NCBI GenBank assembly: GCA_013365325.1
Contig: JABVXV010000015.1
Location: forward strand, 179,159 to 243,158
DNA: 64,000 nucleotides
From: Dipetalonema caudispina
Taxonomy: Eukaryota > Nematoda > Chromadorea > Rhabditida > Onchocercidae
Direction: 5' to 3'
Under the pieces are notes generated by a model that was given only the letters and a program-made list of their open reading frames with translations, was not told where the DNA came from and did no database searches. Both the position numbers and the translations under genes were made by a program. Below are positions 1-13,100 of the stretch, in pieces (the stretch's first letter is position 1; the number at the start of each line of letters is the position of its first letter).

Positions 1-212
1 AAATTTGGTACATATCATAATTAGTAAATGTAACAAATAACAAATAATATCGCCATCCTCTACGATATATTTTTGTATCTTTTATGTTAAATGTTTATTT
101 CTATCATATTGCCATTCAAATGAATATGAAATTGTTGCCAAAATATAATTAATACTTTTAAATTTGTTAGCGAAAAAAAAGAAATGAAACTTTTCGATGT
201 ATTATAAATTTT

Positions 213-246
<34 letters not shown>

Positions 247-1560
247 TCCCTTTTAAACTTATATATTTATCTTTTTTTTTTTTTTTTTGCACTTTTAATG
301 AGCTAATTTTTCAACTTTTTGTAAAATTTTAGCAGTTATGATGTGAATTGCAATTAAAATTTAATTATCATTTTTAGGAAAATGATAACAGCTTCATATA
401 CATTCATATTGTAATTTACTAATTAAATAAATTTCTTAACAGAATTTGCTAATTATTTAGTTATTAATTCCAAGCTGACCCTAATAACTTGTTTAGTAAG
501 ATAAATTAACCAAGAACAGTACCATTAATTAAACTGTTGAACTTTTCGTCCATTATCTGGAATAGGTCACGGAACTAATTAATTGCAAAGACTGGATTGA
601 AATCGAGAATGGAGTCTTATTGCATTTGATATTGAAAAAAAAAAAAAAAAAAGAGGACAAATAGCAATTCTTCAGATCTTTTTTTGATTTGAAACTTGTT
701 GATGAAAATTGGAATCAAATTCAAAAGATGAGGGAAGAAAAAATTAATTTGAAATGAAAACTCTGAAAAATTAAATGATTGAGGAAAATTCATCATCCAG
801 TATTCTTTACTCCATCGTTTACTATATTGTATTGAAGAATTTATTAATTGTTAAATAAAGCAATTAAAAGATACCTAACTTAAACATGATAAGCAAAAAA
901 TATTTGCGATGGGATAATACTGTCAAAATTTGATGATTAAAATGTCAAAGTAATTCGTATACTATTATTCCTTTGTTGATCATTTTGCGTATTTGCAAGT
1001 GATTAAATGAAAAATTTGTTAAACCATTGAAATTTCTCCTTTTTATGGTGAACTCAAACTTGTTTTGCTCAAACTTTTCATACTAATTTTTTCATTCATT
1101 CGACTCATTAACAACAACGGTCAATTTAAATTTATTCAAATGTCATAAGAGATAATTTCTTTTATTGTACCCATACATAATTTATATTTTCCCATACAAA
1201 TAATTTAAATTTTAAAGGAAAAAAAAAAGAAAAGGATTTTTCAATTAGTATGACAAAAAAAAAAAAAAGTAGAACGGAAAAGTTTAGCATCTAACACAAT
1301 GAGTTTATTTCAGTAAGGTAACATTGTTTTATTCAAATTTAAGTTTAATATCATATTCAAGAATTCTTACAACGAATTAAGAAGAAGAATTAAAAGAAAA
1401 AAAAAAGAAATTTTCACAAGAGAAAATATTATTATTAATACAAATTTATTTGCATGATTACAATTCCTTCTATAGATATGATTTTTTTTTTTTATTTTCT
1501 AAAAGATTTGAAAAAATTTCACAAAATTTCACTAGCAGATTAAATTTTATGGAAATAATT
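1..1560. other. A+T-rich flank, no gene seen
   Basis: No exon with convincing splice sites or family resemblance was found on either strand. The stretch is A+T-rich with several poly(T)/poly(A) tracts, the largest near 215-245 and 270-288. It includes the region downstream of the minus-strand ground-like gene, so that gene's 3' UTR probably lies at its right end. I saw no clear poly(A) signal there. Confidence 0.6.
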
Positions 1561-2858
1561 TTAAGATTTGTAAACAAAACACATAACATTGCCTTTTTTA
1601 TATTGACAAAAACTTTCCGTATATACCACATGTGTTAAATCATTTTTTGCACAGAATACATTAAATTCTGCTCCCAATTCAGAATCTGCTGCTTCTTTAA
1701 TGGCAAATGTCGATTCTGTTGCATTCATTCTAATCTTCTGGAACATTAATTAACTGATGTGATAAAAGAGAAATTGTTAGTTGAAACAGATGTGATATAA
1801 ATTATGGATGTTTACGAGCAATAAAACGTAACTAATTCTGTATACGTAAATAGAAATGGATTCAGACGTATATGATTAATGATAAAAAAGATGAAATAGT
1901 GGATGAAAATTAAAATATTTGTGGAAAAATGAATTAAATGTGTACTTTTTTCATAATCATCATAAGTTGATCATTATTGCAGATAGGATTCATTTCATGC
2001 ATTGTATTATTACCGCTTGATGAATCTCGTTTACGTCGCACGGAACATATGCATGTTTGACAGCAGGTATTGATCAGACTGATTGGTTTCTGAAATTAAG
2101 ATAATATGAAATTATTAAATTTTCACAAAAAACTTTTCTCTCATACTTGAAATTTAAATATGAGTCTTAAAAAATATGTTGTAGAATAACAGCAATTATA
2201 AATTTTCATCTGTTATTTTTTTGTTTTTCCAAGAATGCAGTAATATAATCTTTCTGGGAAAATTTTGAAAAAAGATGCATTTCAGATTTTTTAGATGATG
2301 ATAATCAAATGAACTTATAATAAAATTGCAGGATTCGGAAATAGTTATGAGCAATTTCAAAGAATCTACCACTGACGGAAAATAAATTTGTCAATTTAAA
2401 ACTTCAATCGAATTTCATTATAATTATCAAACAGAAGTTTTCAATACTGTATACATAACCATATTATGTACGATTATAATTATCCACGTCTTATCATCAC
2501 TTGTAAACTTTTAATCCTTACGTTGCAAGATTTTGACAAAATATTTAGAGACTAATTACTTAATGACGTCACGTTAACAATTGTAAAATTTTTGAAAGTT
2601 TATATAATGTTATAAAAAACAAAAAAACAAATAGTTCGATCAAAAAACTTTCAAAACAATTTTGGAAATTTCAATAAGAAAAATATATACAACTGGAATA
2701 ACAGCTGGTAGACACGGTGGACAGATTCGAGGCGGACAAATCACCGGTGGAGGACATACTGGTGCCGGAAGGCAAGAACATGGTTCAGATATCGGTACCC
2801 AAGTTGCTGCATACTTCATTAGTACGAGAAATACTGTATAAAGAGCAAACAATTCCAT
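1561..2858 (-). CDS. Secreted ground-like domain protein
   Basis: Three coding exons read in phase: 2858-2691, 2089-1946 and 1737-1561, giving 162 residues. Residues 1-19 are a hydrophobic signal peptide. Residues 25-50 are a Cys/Pro-rich linker with CPP and ICPP repeats. A CCQTC motif follows, then a dibasic RRKR stretch near residue 74. From about residue 93 (ICNNDQL) to the end is a ground-like domain: an N-terminal Cys, an FNVFC motif, and a Tyr/Cys-containing end (FCQYKKGNVMCFVY). All introns have GT/AG ends and phase 0. Ground and ground-like proteins form a nematode-specific, hedgehog-related secreted family, usually linked to cuticle or epidermal secretion. The specific role of this member is unknown. 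It is divergent to the lectin gene, with 1.3 kb between the two starts. A TGACGTCA palindrome lies in intron 1 (2564-2571). Confidence 0.88.
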
Positions 2859-4184
2859 ACTGTTATGAAATCTATAATTTAAACTTCAATTTCGTGATTG
2901 ATAAAATTTTCATTGTTACATTCTGATGCTTTCATTTTGTGCGCTAATACTTGGAACTGGAAATATCGGAAATGTTATTAGACGGTAAGAGATTTCACGT
3001 TCTTAATGCTAATGTTATCTGATACCGGATACAACCATATATATATATATATATATATTCATGATGCTAACATCCGGCCAACTATTTAAACTATCGTTAA
3101 TGATTAGAATTAATTATAATAAGTTAAGATTTTTAATAAATTATGATTGTTCTCTTCATGCTATTTCATGAAAACTAAAAGAATGAAATATTTGAAAAAA
3201 AAAAAAAAAAAAAAAAAAAAGATGGGATTTTCAAAACGTTAACACTATTCTGTGCAATCTTTATGCTACTGCTAAGTTTTGCTAATTTGGCCAATTTTAT
3301 TCCAACTTTCATAAAAATTTTTGAAAAAAAAAAAATTTATTAATCAACTTGGAAAAAAATTATAAAATAAGGAATAATAATAGGAAATGAAAATTTGAAC
3401 ACAGTCAATTACATTCTAAAATTTGCAATAATATTTTGTCATGCAATGAGCATGCAAATAAAAGTCATTCTACGCTATTCAACTTCAAGAAATGATCTAA
3501 AAAAAAAAAAAAAAAGTGCAACAAATTGCTTTTCTTCAACAACAACATGTCTCATCATTTCACATTCATTACTGGAAATGATTCATCATTTTAATAATAT
3601 TATTCATTTTAATAATAATGTTATAATTAGTTACTGTCATCCATTATGGTCTACAATAATCATAGAATTATCACTTTTTTTTTTTTTTTTACTTTTACTT
3701 TTACTTTTATTTAATTGATCTCTTAATCATATCACGTACGTGTTATTGCATAAAAATTTACGAACAAATAAAACTGGAATGACTGGATATTTTGCAATTA
3801 CTCATACAATAATTACTGAATAAACCATCTTAATGTTTGCTTACTAATCGATAGAATTATCAATCTGAAATAATTCAAAAATCAGGTAAAAAATTAATAT
3901 TACTCTTCAATATTTATAATCGAATCAATTACTAAACTATTCTGTCTTTGATAATTACTTTATCCGTTATGTTAGGTATGAATTGACTTCTTAATACCTT
4001 TAAAAGTATCTGTTCATAATCTTCATTGGACAGGTAATGTTCGTTCATATTGATGAATTCACATAAATTTGAAATGGAAAAGAAAAAATTGAGTAGAAGG
4101 GTAAAAATTTGCATAATGGAGATTGAAATGAAATGATTAAGGTTGATAAATAAATCATTATCCATGGAAGATAAGCATTTTATC
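2859..4184. other. Divergent intergenic region
   Basis: This is the shared upstream region of the minus-strand ground-like gene and the plus-strand lectin gene. It contains a (TA)n run, several poly(A) tracts (3197-3220, 3499-3514) and no supported exon. The 107-residue open frame at 3395-3718 is built largely from homopolymers and looks fortuitous. Promoters of both genes presumably lie here, but no specific element was recognised. Confidence 0.5.
3037..3058. repeat. (TA)n microsatellite
   Basis: About eleven uninterrupted TA units lie upstream of the ground-like gene. Confidence 0.9.
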
Positions 4185-7100
4185 ATGGATTACGGTCATC
4201 AGATTGTTTATGCTCTTCTGCTTCTAGTGGTAGGTTATCATATCTATCATTGATTTAAAAGGTCACTGTTAATATTAGATTTTTAAATTTCTAAAACTTT
4301 AAATTTTACAGTATGATAACATTTAGGACATATATAATCTGAGATAGAATTCAGTTGTTCGATTAATTATTTTAAATAAATTTAGACTTATAGTATTATT
4401 TCAAACTAAATTATTGCTAGAGTTAATATTCCTGAGAGAAAGCAGAGAAAATAACTCTGTTGCTGCAACTATGAATTGATCTTTTACGCTTGCTTGTATG
4501 TAAATTGCATAGAAGACACTTGCTTGTGCGTGAGTTACGTAGGAGACGTTTGCCCCTACGTGAGTTGCGTGAAAGAACAGCAGAAAAGTTTAGAAAATAT
4601 TAAGTGTAATTAGGACACATATGATATTATAATTGTCCTTTAAAGTAGAATCAAATCATCTATAATTCAAAATTTCAACTTTAGCTTTCAAAATATTTTT
4701 TAAATCTATTCTTGTGTGAATTAAAAATGACACTATCATTAACTTGAATTCCCAGCATTTAGTTAAATTAATTATCTCAATGATTTTAATCGGTACAAAA
4801 ATCTTTACAAATTATTCTACTTCAACAAACGTGAAATATTGAACGGAAATTGGATCTATTAGTTGTCATTTAATTTACATGTACCATGATAACAGATACT
4901 TATACATGCGTTGAACTACGTATCCATCACGTATAAAGGGAATTTACATAAACGTGAAGAGGTATCCATGAAAATACATGTATGGTAGTTCGAAATTGTT
5001 AAAATAACATGGAAATATACTTAGCTTGCGAAATTTTGAACGAAAAATAAGCTAAAATGCAGGTATGGAAATACATTATTCCGTACAGGTATTTGCTTGG
5101 AAAACCAATGGAGAATCAAAATTAGGCCCGTGTCCGGAAAAATGGTTACCACTGCTTCCAGCTGATGTCAACGATTATGCACTTCTCCAAAAATGCATCT
5201 CTCATGTCAATGTAACTGTAGTAAGTTAGTTGAAAAAATTTTCGCACTAAATGCTTGATGAAGATAAGAAGTGAATCTAATATTAATTAAGATTAAGATT
5301 ATATTCAATAAGTCTTCTGCATTAGATCAAATAATCTATCATACAATCAATCACTTTCCACTGATTATTGATTGCTTTGTTGGCTCGCTGAACAGCTTAT
5401 GTTTAGCCATACTTTTTAGATGGCCAATAATTAATCGTCCAAGACATATTTGAAGAGGAAGAAATTATAAATTACTTAGAAAGAAATACAATTTACAGTA
5501 GAATTTGATAAGGGTAGAATAGAAGAGTTAACAGTTTGAATTTTATTTGTCGATTTAAAACAATAATTAAAAAAAAAAAAAAAGATAAAATAGAGTACAA
5601 TTAAACAGATTAAGAGATTCAGAAGATAGCATACAAAACATTTTTAGATATTTCTAATCATCCTTATCATTAATATATCCAACCGACATAATCCATTTTC
5701 ACCTACTATCAACCGCTCTCATTTTACTGTAAAATAATATTTATTCTGAAAAGAGACAAAAAATGATCGATTTTTTGTAGCACAAAAAGATATGTTCTTA
5801 TGCAAATATATTTTTTAGTTGCAATCACAAGTAGCAAATTTAAATGATGCGATAAATGCTTGCTCATATGTATTTGCTAGTAATTCGACCACTGCAACAA
5901 TTTTTCAACCAGAAGATAGAAGAGAATTGAAAAATTTCCTTAGTTTGTTGATTTAAAATTTTCATTTTCTTAATGGTTTTATTTATTTTTCTTTTCAAGT
6001 GGAAACATTATCGCAGAAAGCAATTTATTATTGTGATGCTAAATGAATGAAAGTTTCATTTTTGATTAATGAAATGAAGCACTCATTACTTTCTTTTAAT
6101 TTCAATATTATAAAAAGTTTCATTTTTTTTTTTTTTTTTTATAAATGATTGTCACTAATATTTTATATGAAATAGAATGGTTATCAATGTGACAATGCAG
6201 AATGAATCATTTATATTTGCATATTTCTCATCAACTAAATAGCAATAATTTCAGCATTTGCTAGTAAGGAAGAATTGAAAGGTATGATGGGTATATTTGT
6301 TGAACAGAAAATCCCATATGATCATTCTGGTAATGATTTACGAGAATTGGGTGAAACAATTATCAATCCAATAGCTAATGCTAATGATAAAGATTGCGCT
6401 TGGAATCTTCATAATGTATGCAAGTATTTACAATTTCCAATATATATGATGCATGATGACAATTTTAATAATTTTTTACTTCTTCCTCATCAATTCTCTA
6501 AAAGGAATTTGAACATTTTTAATTTTAGGGAGCAATTGAATATAAAAATTGTGACTCTTTTACCACACTTTGGTGCCAATACAAAGGTAAATTTGATTCA
6601 GATCACCGTTTCACTTTAGGAATATTCATATTCAAATTGCAAACTTTTCATTTTGTACTGCCAAAAATTATCCATCAATAAGTATTACAGTTTCAAAATT
6701 TATCACATCAACGATAACAGCAGAAACTCGAAAATATGAAAACTTAATTTTAACACTAAGTTGATTTAATATAAAACTTATAGAAAGAAACAATAATATT
6801 GATATAAAATATCTGGTAGGATTCCATATAATCTAATAATAATAATTTATTTCAATTGAAATAAATCTTTCCTGACAAAAGTGATGGAAGAAATTCTCTT
6901 TTATTTTTTTTTTTTTTCTATTTGACAAGATATTACTTATTCATAGATATGAAAATTTTTTTTATTACTAAAAATGAAACAATAAACATTTAAAGGCAAA
7001 AAAATCTGATGAATTGGAGAAAGAAAAAAACAAAAAAATGTCGCAAATTTATTCAATTATATTATCGCATCTGAAATGTTTTGAATGTGAAGATGTTATC

Positions 7101-9091
7101 AGAGATTTAAGCAAAAAACAATCTTCACAACTTTTGTTGATGAAATGTTCCAAGAAATGATTGTATCAGTGTTGACATTTGACATTTCCATGGATTGTGG
7201 TTAAAATAGCAAAATGTTCCTTTAGTACATTCTTTGTACTGACAAAATTTTTATTTCAGCAAAATCGGTGATGACTAATTATCAATGTGGCGGCTGGTTT
7301 AAAGCAGATCACGGATCACATGTCAGCTGCTATTTTGTCCATCGTGTAATTATTATATCAAATTGTCAGTAATTATGATGAATAATTAATTAGTGTTCCG
7401 TAAAAAGTTCTGTGTTATGTTCGTTCTTTTATCTCACAAATAGAACATTCATATATGAATCGACAGTTAGTTAACTTTATATCATCTATATATTAGCATT
7501 CCTGAATATGATATTATAAAATTAAAAAATTTCAAGTATCGGACAACAGCACGAAATGCTCGAGATATCTGTAGGAATAATAAAGCTCAATTGGTAACGA
7601 TCAGTAATATTGTTGAATGGTCATATGTTACACGTATGTCGTCATTACGATGAATTTTCTGAATTTATTTCCAAGCATGAAGTTATTAACACTTTTGTTT
7701 TTTTTTTTTTTTTTTTTTTTTTTTTTCCCTTAGATTTTCTATTATGATATATTTCTCGTAATAGTGCCCTTTTCAATTTGTGTTTAAAAAAGTTATAAAT
7801 TCTATCATCAATTGAAATGAACGATAAGTACACTTGATTAAGATTATCTAATTTACAAGTTTATCCCATCTCTTTCAGATTTTCCCTGAAAGTGATAAAA
7901 TAAGCTAATTAGTTTTAATTAATATTAATTAATACATAGCTACAAATGATTATTATTTGAGGTCTAGCCGAAACATTAGCTCCTAAAACGAAGGATCGTT
8001 CATTGCTGTTAGGTTATACACGTTGTAGCAGTGATCCGCCTGAATGGCGTACGATGGAAGGTGATATTTTATCAACAAATGTTCCTTTTCCCAATGTCAC
8101 TGAAGCAAACGATATGGAATGTTGTTTGGAAATGATTATCCACAATAAAATAAACTGTAAAAGATATTTTTATTATTTACAAACTTTAATTCTACCACTA
8201 ATAATTCCGTAAGAAAACACAATAGGTAATAGTACTTTGGTATTTCTGAATGAATTTCCGTTTAATGAATGCAAAATTTGCAAGTAATCTAAGATCAACC
8301 TTCAAAATAGTCTACTTGAGGAAGATTCAATGTGTATAGTATAATTGAACTAAATAGCATTAAATTTAAAATAGAATAAAAAATGATAAATGATAATTTA
8401 TATAATTAAACAATTTCTTTATACTAGTTTAACTACAAAAGCTTTGACGAAAAATAACTTCGTGCTTCAATTATACCGAATTTCAATAAGTAAAATAGTT
8501 TTACATTATCGTATTAAATGATTGCTTTAAAATAGTTTAAAATTTGATATTAAATCTTGGAAAATAAATATCAAAATTATTCTTAAATTTTAAATTATTC
8601 TTTCAAATGTACAATATATTTTTTGGTGAATATTAATCGAACAAAAATTTGCTATGCGTTTGGATAAATTAATATTTGAAAATACGTGTATAACAAGTAA
8701 CTTGTCATTTAATTAGGCAATTTAATTATTTTTCAGATCAACATATATCACTACAAAAACAACTTTTTGAGGTCGCTGAATTGCGACCAGTTATTTGCAG
8801 CAAGAAAGTTAATTATTTCATTTGTAAAAAGAAAGGTATATTTTCATCACATTATATTTTTTAATTTTTGTGTCACATTTTATATTTGGACATATCGAAT
8901 GATACATCTTTAAACGCTTAAAAACACGAAAAGATTCTCTATCTATTGATAAAGCACAAAGATAATAACAATGATTGATTTTTTGAATCATCAAATCATA
9001 CGTTGATATGAAAGTTTCGAAGGTTAGAAAAAGTGATTAATCAATTTCATAGATTTATCAGTTTTGTTTTACAGCTAAAGGCAACAAATGA
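4185..9091 (+). CDS. Secreted C-type lectin domain protein
   Basis: Ten exons read continuously in phase: 4185-4229, 5089-5220, 5819-5942, 6255-6415, 6529-6586, 7260-7345, 7537-7633, 7968-8156, 8737-8835 and 9075-9091 (335 residues, stop TGA). Exon 1 plus the start of exon 2 encode a signal peptide (MDYGHQIVYALLLLVVFAW). The C-terminal half is a recognisable C-type-lectin fold: CGGW...SCYF, then ARNARDICRNNKAQLVTI, an LLGYTR/EW core, and a closing CSKKVNYFICKKK. The N-terminal half (CPEKW, IFQPEDRREL) looks like a second, diverged copy. The usual EPN/QPD and WND sugar/calcium motifs are not evident, so sugar binding is uncertain. Such proteins are secreted or surface-bound in nematodes. Exon 7 uses a weak acceptor (TTTCAAG) and exon 3 a GTTTGT donor. 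Both are required by reading phase. Confidence 0.82.
4489..4578 (+). repeat. Three imperfect 30-bp tandem repeats
   Basis: Three consecutive 30-bp units (4489-4518, 4519-4548, 4549-4578) share the pattern CTTGCTTGTGCGTGAGTT followed by GCGT..GAGAC. They lie in intron 1 of the lectin gene and are visibly richer in G+C than their surroundings. Confidence 0.8.
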
Positions 9092-9454
9092 TAATAAAGT
9101 AAGCCGTAAAAATTCAAGTAAAAAAAATATTTGGAAGAGAATTGCAATGTTATTCGTTCAATCTTCTTCATTTTTATGATTGTCAATTTTATCAATCATC
9201 AGTTGTTTATACAAATTGCATATGATATGTGTGTCAAACGTTTACAACAAATCCGGAAAAGCCAAAAATTAACCCTGAATTATCAAACCTAATCTGATAA
9301 TATTCAATTTAACAGTTTATCCTTTGTATCTCTATGCATGAACTTTCCTTATTCTGCTTTTTCGGTAGAATATTTTTGATCATTTCGGAATATATTCCTT
9401 GCATAAATTTTCCTGAGTGATCTGACCGAAGCATATAGTTCACACGAAATTATG

Positions 9455-9485
<31 letters not shown>

Positions 9486-10197
9486 GAAACTACAAGACTT
9501 AATGATTGGCTTTAATTAGTTTAACAATTAATTTTGACCGAGAAGTTGTAAAAGTTTGCTATAAAATAAAAAAAATCATTTTCATTTGTCAATATCAAGT
9601 TTTCCATTCCTTTTTAATAGAATTCATTGCAATAAACAACTCATTGGAATCAATGAATATTAAAAATTGAGTGACGTCACAAATGTAAGTTTTAATAATG
9701 ATGCAATTAAATGTGCTATATTAAAAAGCCATAGAAAAAATTATTAAATTTACTTCACAAATAGTATATTTGTCATCAAAATCCTTTGATTCGAGCAGTG
9801 CAATTAATACTTAAATTTGGATTAAAATGTCAATTATCGAATTACTTCTCTTTCTAAGTTAAAAAACTTTAATAGCTGTAATTAAGTAAACTAAGCTATT
9901 TGGCTAGAAATTTCAAAAATTTCAAAATTTTAACAATGATACTATCAAATATCGTAATTTTGTTCAGTAAATTGAATCAAAAACGAAAAAAAAAAACTGT
10001 TAAAAGATTCAAAATATATTGAGAAGAATTCATATAACAAGATTTGGTAATATTATTGAAGGAAAAAAAAAAGACTGAAATTTCGATTAAATTATTGGGC
10101 ATATAAATGAAAAGATGCAATTAGTGATAAATTATCAGTATGATAATATGTTGATACAGCAGAAATAATATCAATTCTATTAATCAGAATCAATATT
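9092..10197. other. Convergent intergenic region
   Basis: Tail-to-tail spacer between the lectin gene and glf-1. It holds a 26-base poly(A) tract (about 9461-9485), a TGACGTCA palindrome (9672-9679), and no supported exon. Confidence 0.6.
9093..9098 (+). promoter_or_regulatory. Possible poly(A) signal AATAAA
   Basis: A canonical AATAAA hexamer begins one base after the lectin gene's stop codon. If used, the 3' UTR would be only about 20-30 bases. In DNA this A+T-rich the hexamer could also be fortuitous. Confidence 0.35.
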
Positions 10198-13100
10198 TCA
10201 TCCTTGAGATACTGATAATCCATTTTTGTACACAATTTCTGGTTCATCTAACAATATTCTATCAATAATCTCTTTACCTTGCATAAAACAATGATCCTGA
10301 TTTCCTGTTTCATATTTCCAACCACCAAATCGACCTCTCGAATATATTTCATGTTTTTCAAGAATTCGATGAGCACGAGTTAATTCTTTATCTCTCTGAA
10401 ACATTCCCTATCAATATCATATGATATCATTTCATTAAATAAAATATATTTTCAACAATAATTTAAAAAAATGCAAGAATGATTAGTTGTAATACATATG
10501 CGATATAGGCGTAATGTAATATTAAATTGGTGTACATTTATTTCACTGATATGAAATGTACATAAAATTTTAGATAAATGATTAAAATAAAAGATTTAAA
10601 CGTGAATTCACTAACGTTTATAGTTGGTATAGGATATCCATATGGTAATAACATTGAAAATATGCTAACGATTTGTTCACGTAAAATGATTGATTTACGT
10701 ATCAAACATTCAATTGTTTTTTCTGTTATTTCTTCTTCAGTGATCTACAAAATATTACACTCACTTTTTCAAATTTAACAAATCATTACGATTATCATAT
10801 TTTGCCTAATCATAAATTTGATAATTTACTAATTATATCAGTATATTCGAGAGTAATTAATTTTGTTCAAATTGTTATTTTTAAAAAATTTAACATTTAA
10901 TTAAACAATCAAATAAATGCTTAGATAAATATCATAATTATTGTATCATCTCATAGTTTATTTTGAAAAATTTTTTCAAAATTTGTATATCTTATGGGTA
11001 AATGAAGAAAATACAGCATATACGACTAACATCATTATCACTAATGGTACGAGCACATTCACATAGTATCGACCAATATTTATCATTATCTGGGGTCATT
11101 TCACCATAACGTGATAAAAACGTAATACGATAGAATGGTACAGTATTTTCCGGGAAATAAAGCCAAGTAAATTGTTTTGCAATATCATTCATTGGTTTTA
11201 TTAAACCAATACCTATCACAAATACCTAAAAGAGTATTGAAATACAATAATACTCAATTAATTTCCTCAAATGTTAAAGTAATTCATGATGATTCAATTG
11301 TTATCCTTACCTTATTGTATTTTAAATCAAGTTCCTGACATAATTTAGTCTGTTTGATTAGTTGATCAATAGGTCCTGTATTAATAAGCACATCATAATT
11401 AAGTGTTATCTTTTCATATCGTTCATTTTCATAAGTAATCAATTTATTTTTAGCATCAATGTTAATTACCTAAAACAAAATTATCCTATCGTTGGAAATT
11501 TTCACGACGAAATTAAATTGTTCATTTATATACGAAAGGAAAGATTTCTGAGAAAAACTTTTCCTACTTTAGAAAAATTTCCGGAAATTGTCTAGGCTTA
11601 AATTTAATTTTGTGTGTTATAGTCGTGTATAGTCCTAAAAAACATATGTAGGGGTCATAGTTCAGATATTGTTTTTTTTCGTACACTTTTGGACAAATTT
11701 TACCGCATTTCTCATTTAAGATGAATGATATCGATTGAATTTTGTTGATCGATAAATAAGCTCGAAAAAAAAAAAAAAATTTTTAGAAACTTGACTCGCA
11801 TCCAAAACGGAACCATTCGGATGGTAATTTATTAGTCATTGATTTCCATATTGACCCCGTTCCATAGCGTTTTGGGAACATAAATCTAGCATTTGGACCC
11901 CAACCAAGGTCAGCTTCCTGTAAGCTTGTTTCTGATGAGATAATAATGCCCGTTGGGATGAATAAAATTATTGAAAAAGATTAATTTGTTAAAATGGTTT
12001 AAAATAAAAGAAAAAAAAAATTAGTTTTCCCCGTAAATTAACACATTGTCTATTCTAATTTATCTAATTTATCAAAGTTTTCGTCATCTAATAATTTATA
12101 ACATCAAAATATTTTGGCCTGTTTGACTTAAACACTAAAATATTGAACTTTGACCATATCGTCTTCATGACAAAAAAAAAAAAAAAAAAATTCATTGACA
12201 CCTTCAAATCTTTTTCATCCATAGCACAAAGTTCCTCCAATTTTTCATACGGCATCTTAGCAACACGAGTTCCAACCCAGACCGGATTCATCTGATCCGG
12301 TTTTACAGTCCAAACCTTTAATACTTGTTCAATTTCAAATCAATCAAGCTGGGATGAATGGTATACCAATTGAACCTTTCATTTACTACTCTTAATTGGA
12401 TCTTTAAATAGAATCAATCGAACATTAGAAAATGTTGAAGAGTACGGAAATATCACATATTTCAGATCAGATCACTAACTGTCCGAATCGATCAACTTAA
12501 GGGTAATTGTGAAAAAAAAAAAAACCTTCTGAGTATACTGCTTGAAGAAATAATTCCTTAATGTTGGCCCAAAATGCTCTTCAATCCATTCATCAAAATT
12601 TTTTGGCGGATTTGTTTCCTAGAAGAAATACTCATTCATCAAAATAATCTTAAGGAATGACAAGAAGGATATGCTGAAATGCTCATTGCAAATGCCTTTT
12701 GCACATTTAAATGAAACGGAGATGACAATAATATAAGTTCCGAAGGATCGATTCTATTTAACTCGGATTCAGAATCACAGCAACATAGAGATATGTAAGT
12801 AACGATAGGCTTTAGAAGCTGCATTCTTCGGAAAACCGTTCCTATCCTAATTCATCTTGTGAATTCATGTTACCAGCAGAAGAATGTATTCTACTGAATG
12901 ATTCAACATGAAGAAAATATATCCAAAATTTTAGCAGATAATATTCTGTGATTTAAATTGAGAAGATTAGACAGGGAATCATTGTATCACCTTGTAAGTT
13001 TATCAAATTTCACTATCATCAAATGTCAACTTGCCTTTGGTTTTCTACATCGATCTCGTAGATCTTCTAAGCATTTCTTTTTAATGTTCGATGGAAACAT

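Noticed and set aside
3395..3718. 107-residue plus-strand open frame
   Set aside because: Built from lysine, phenylalanine and leucine homopolymers encoded by poly(A)/poly(T). No family resemblance.
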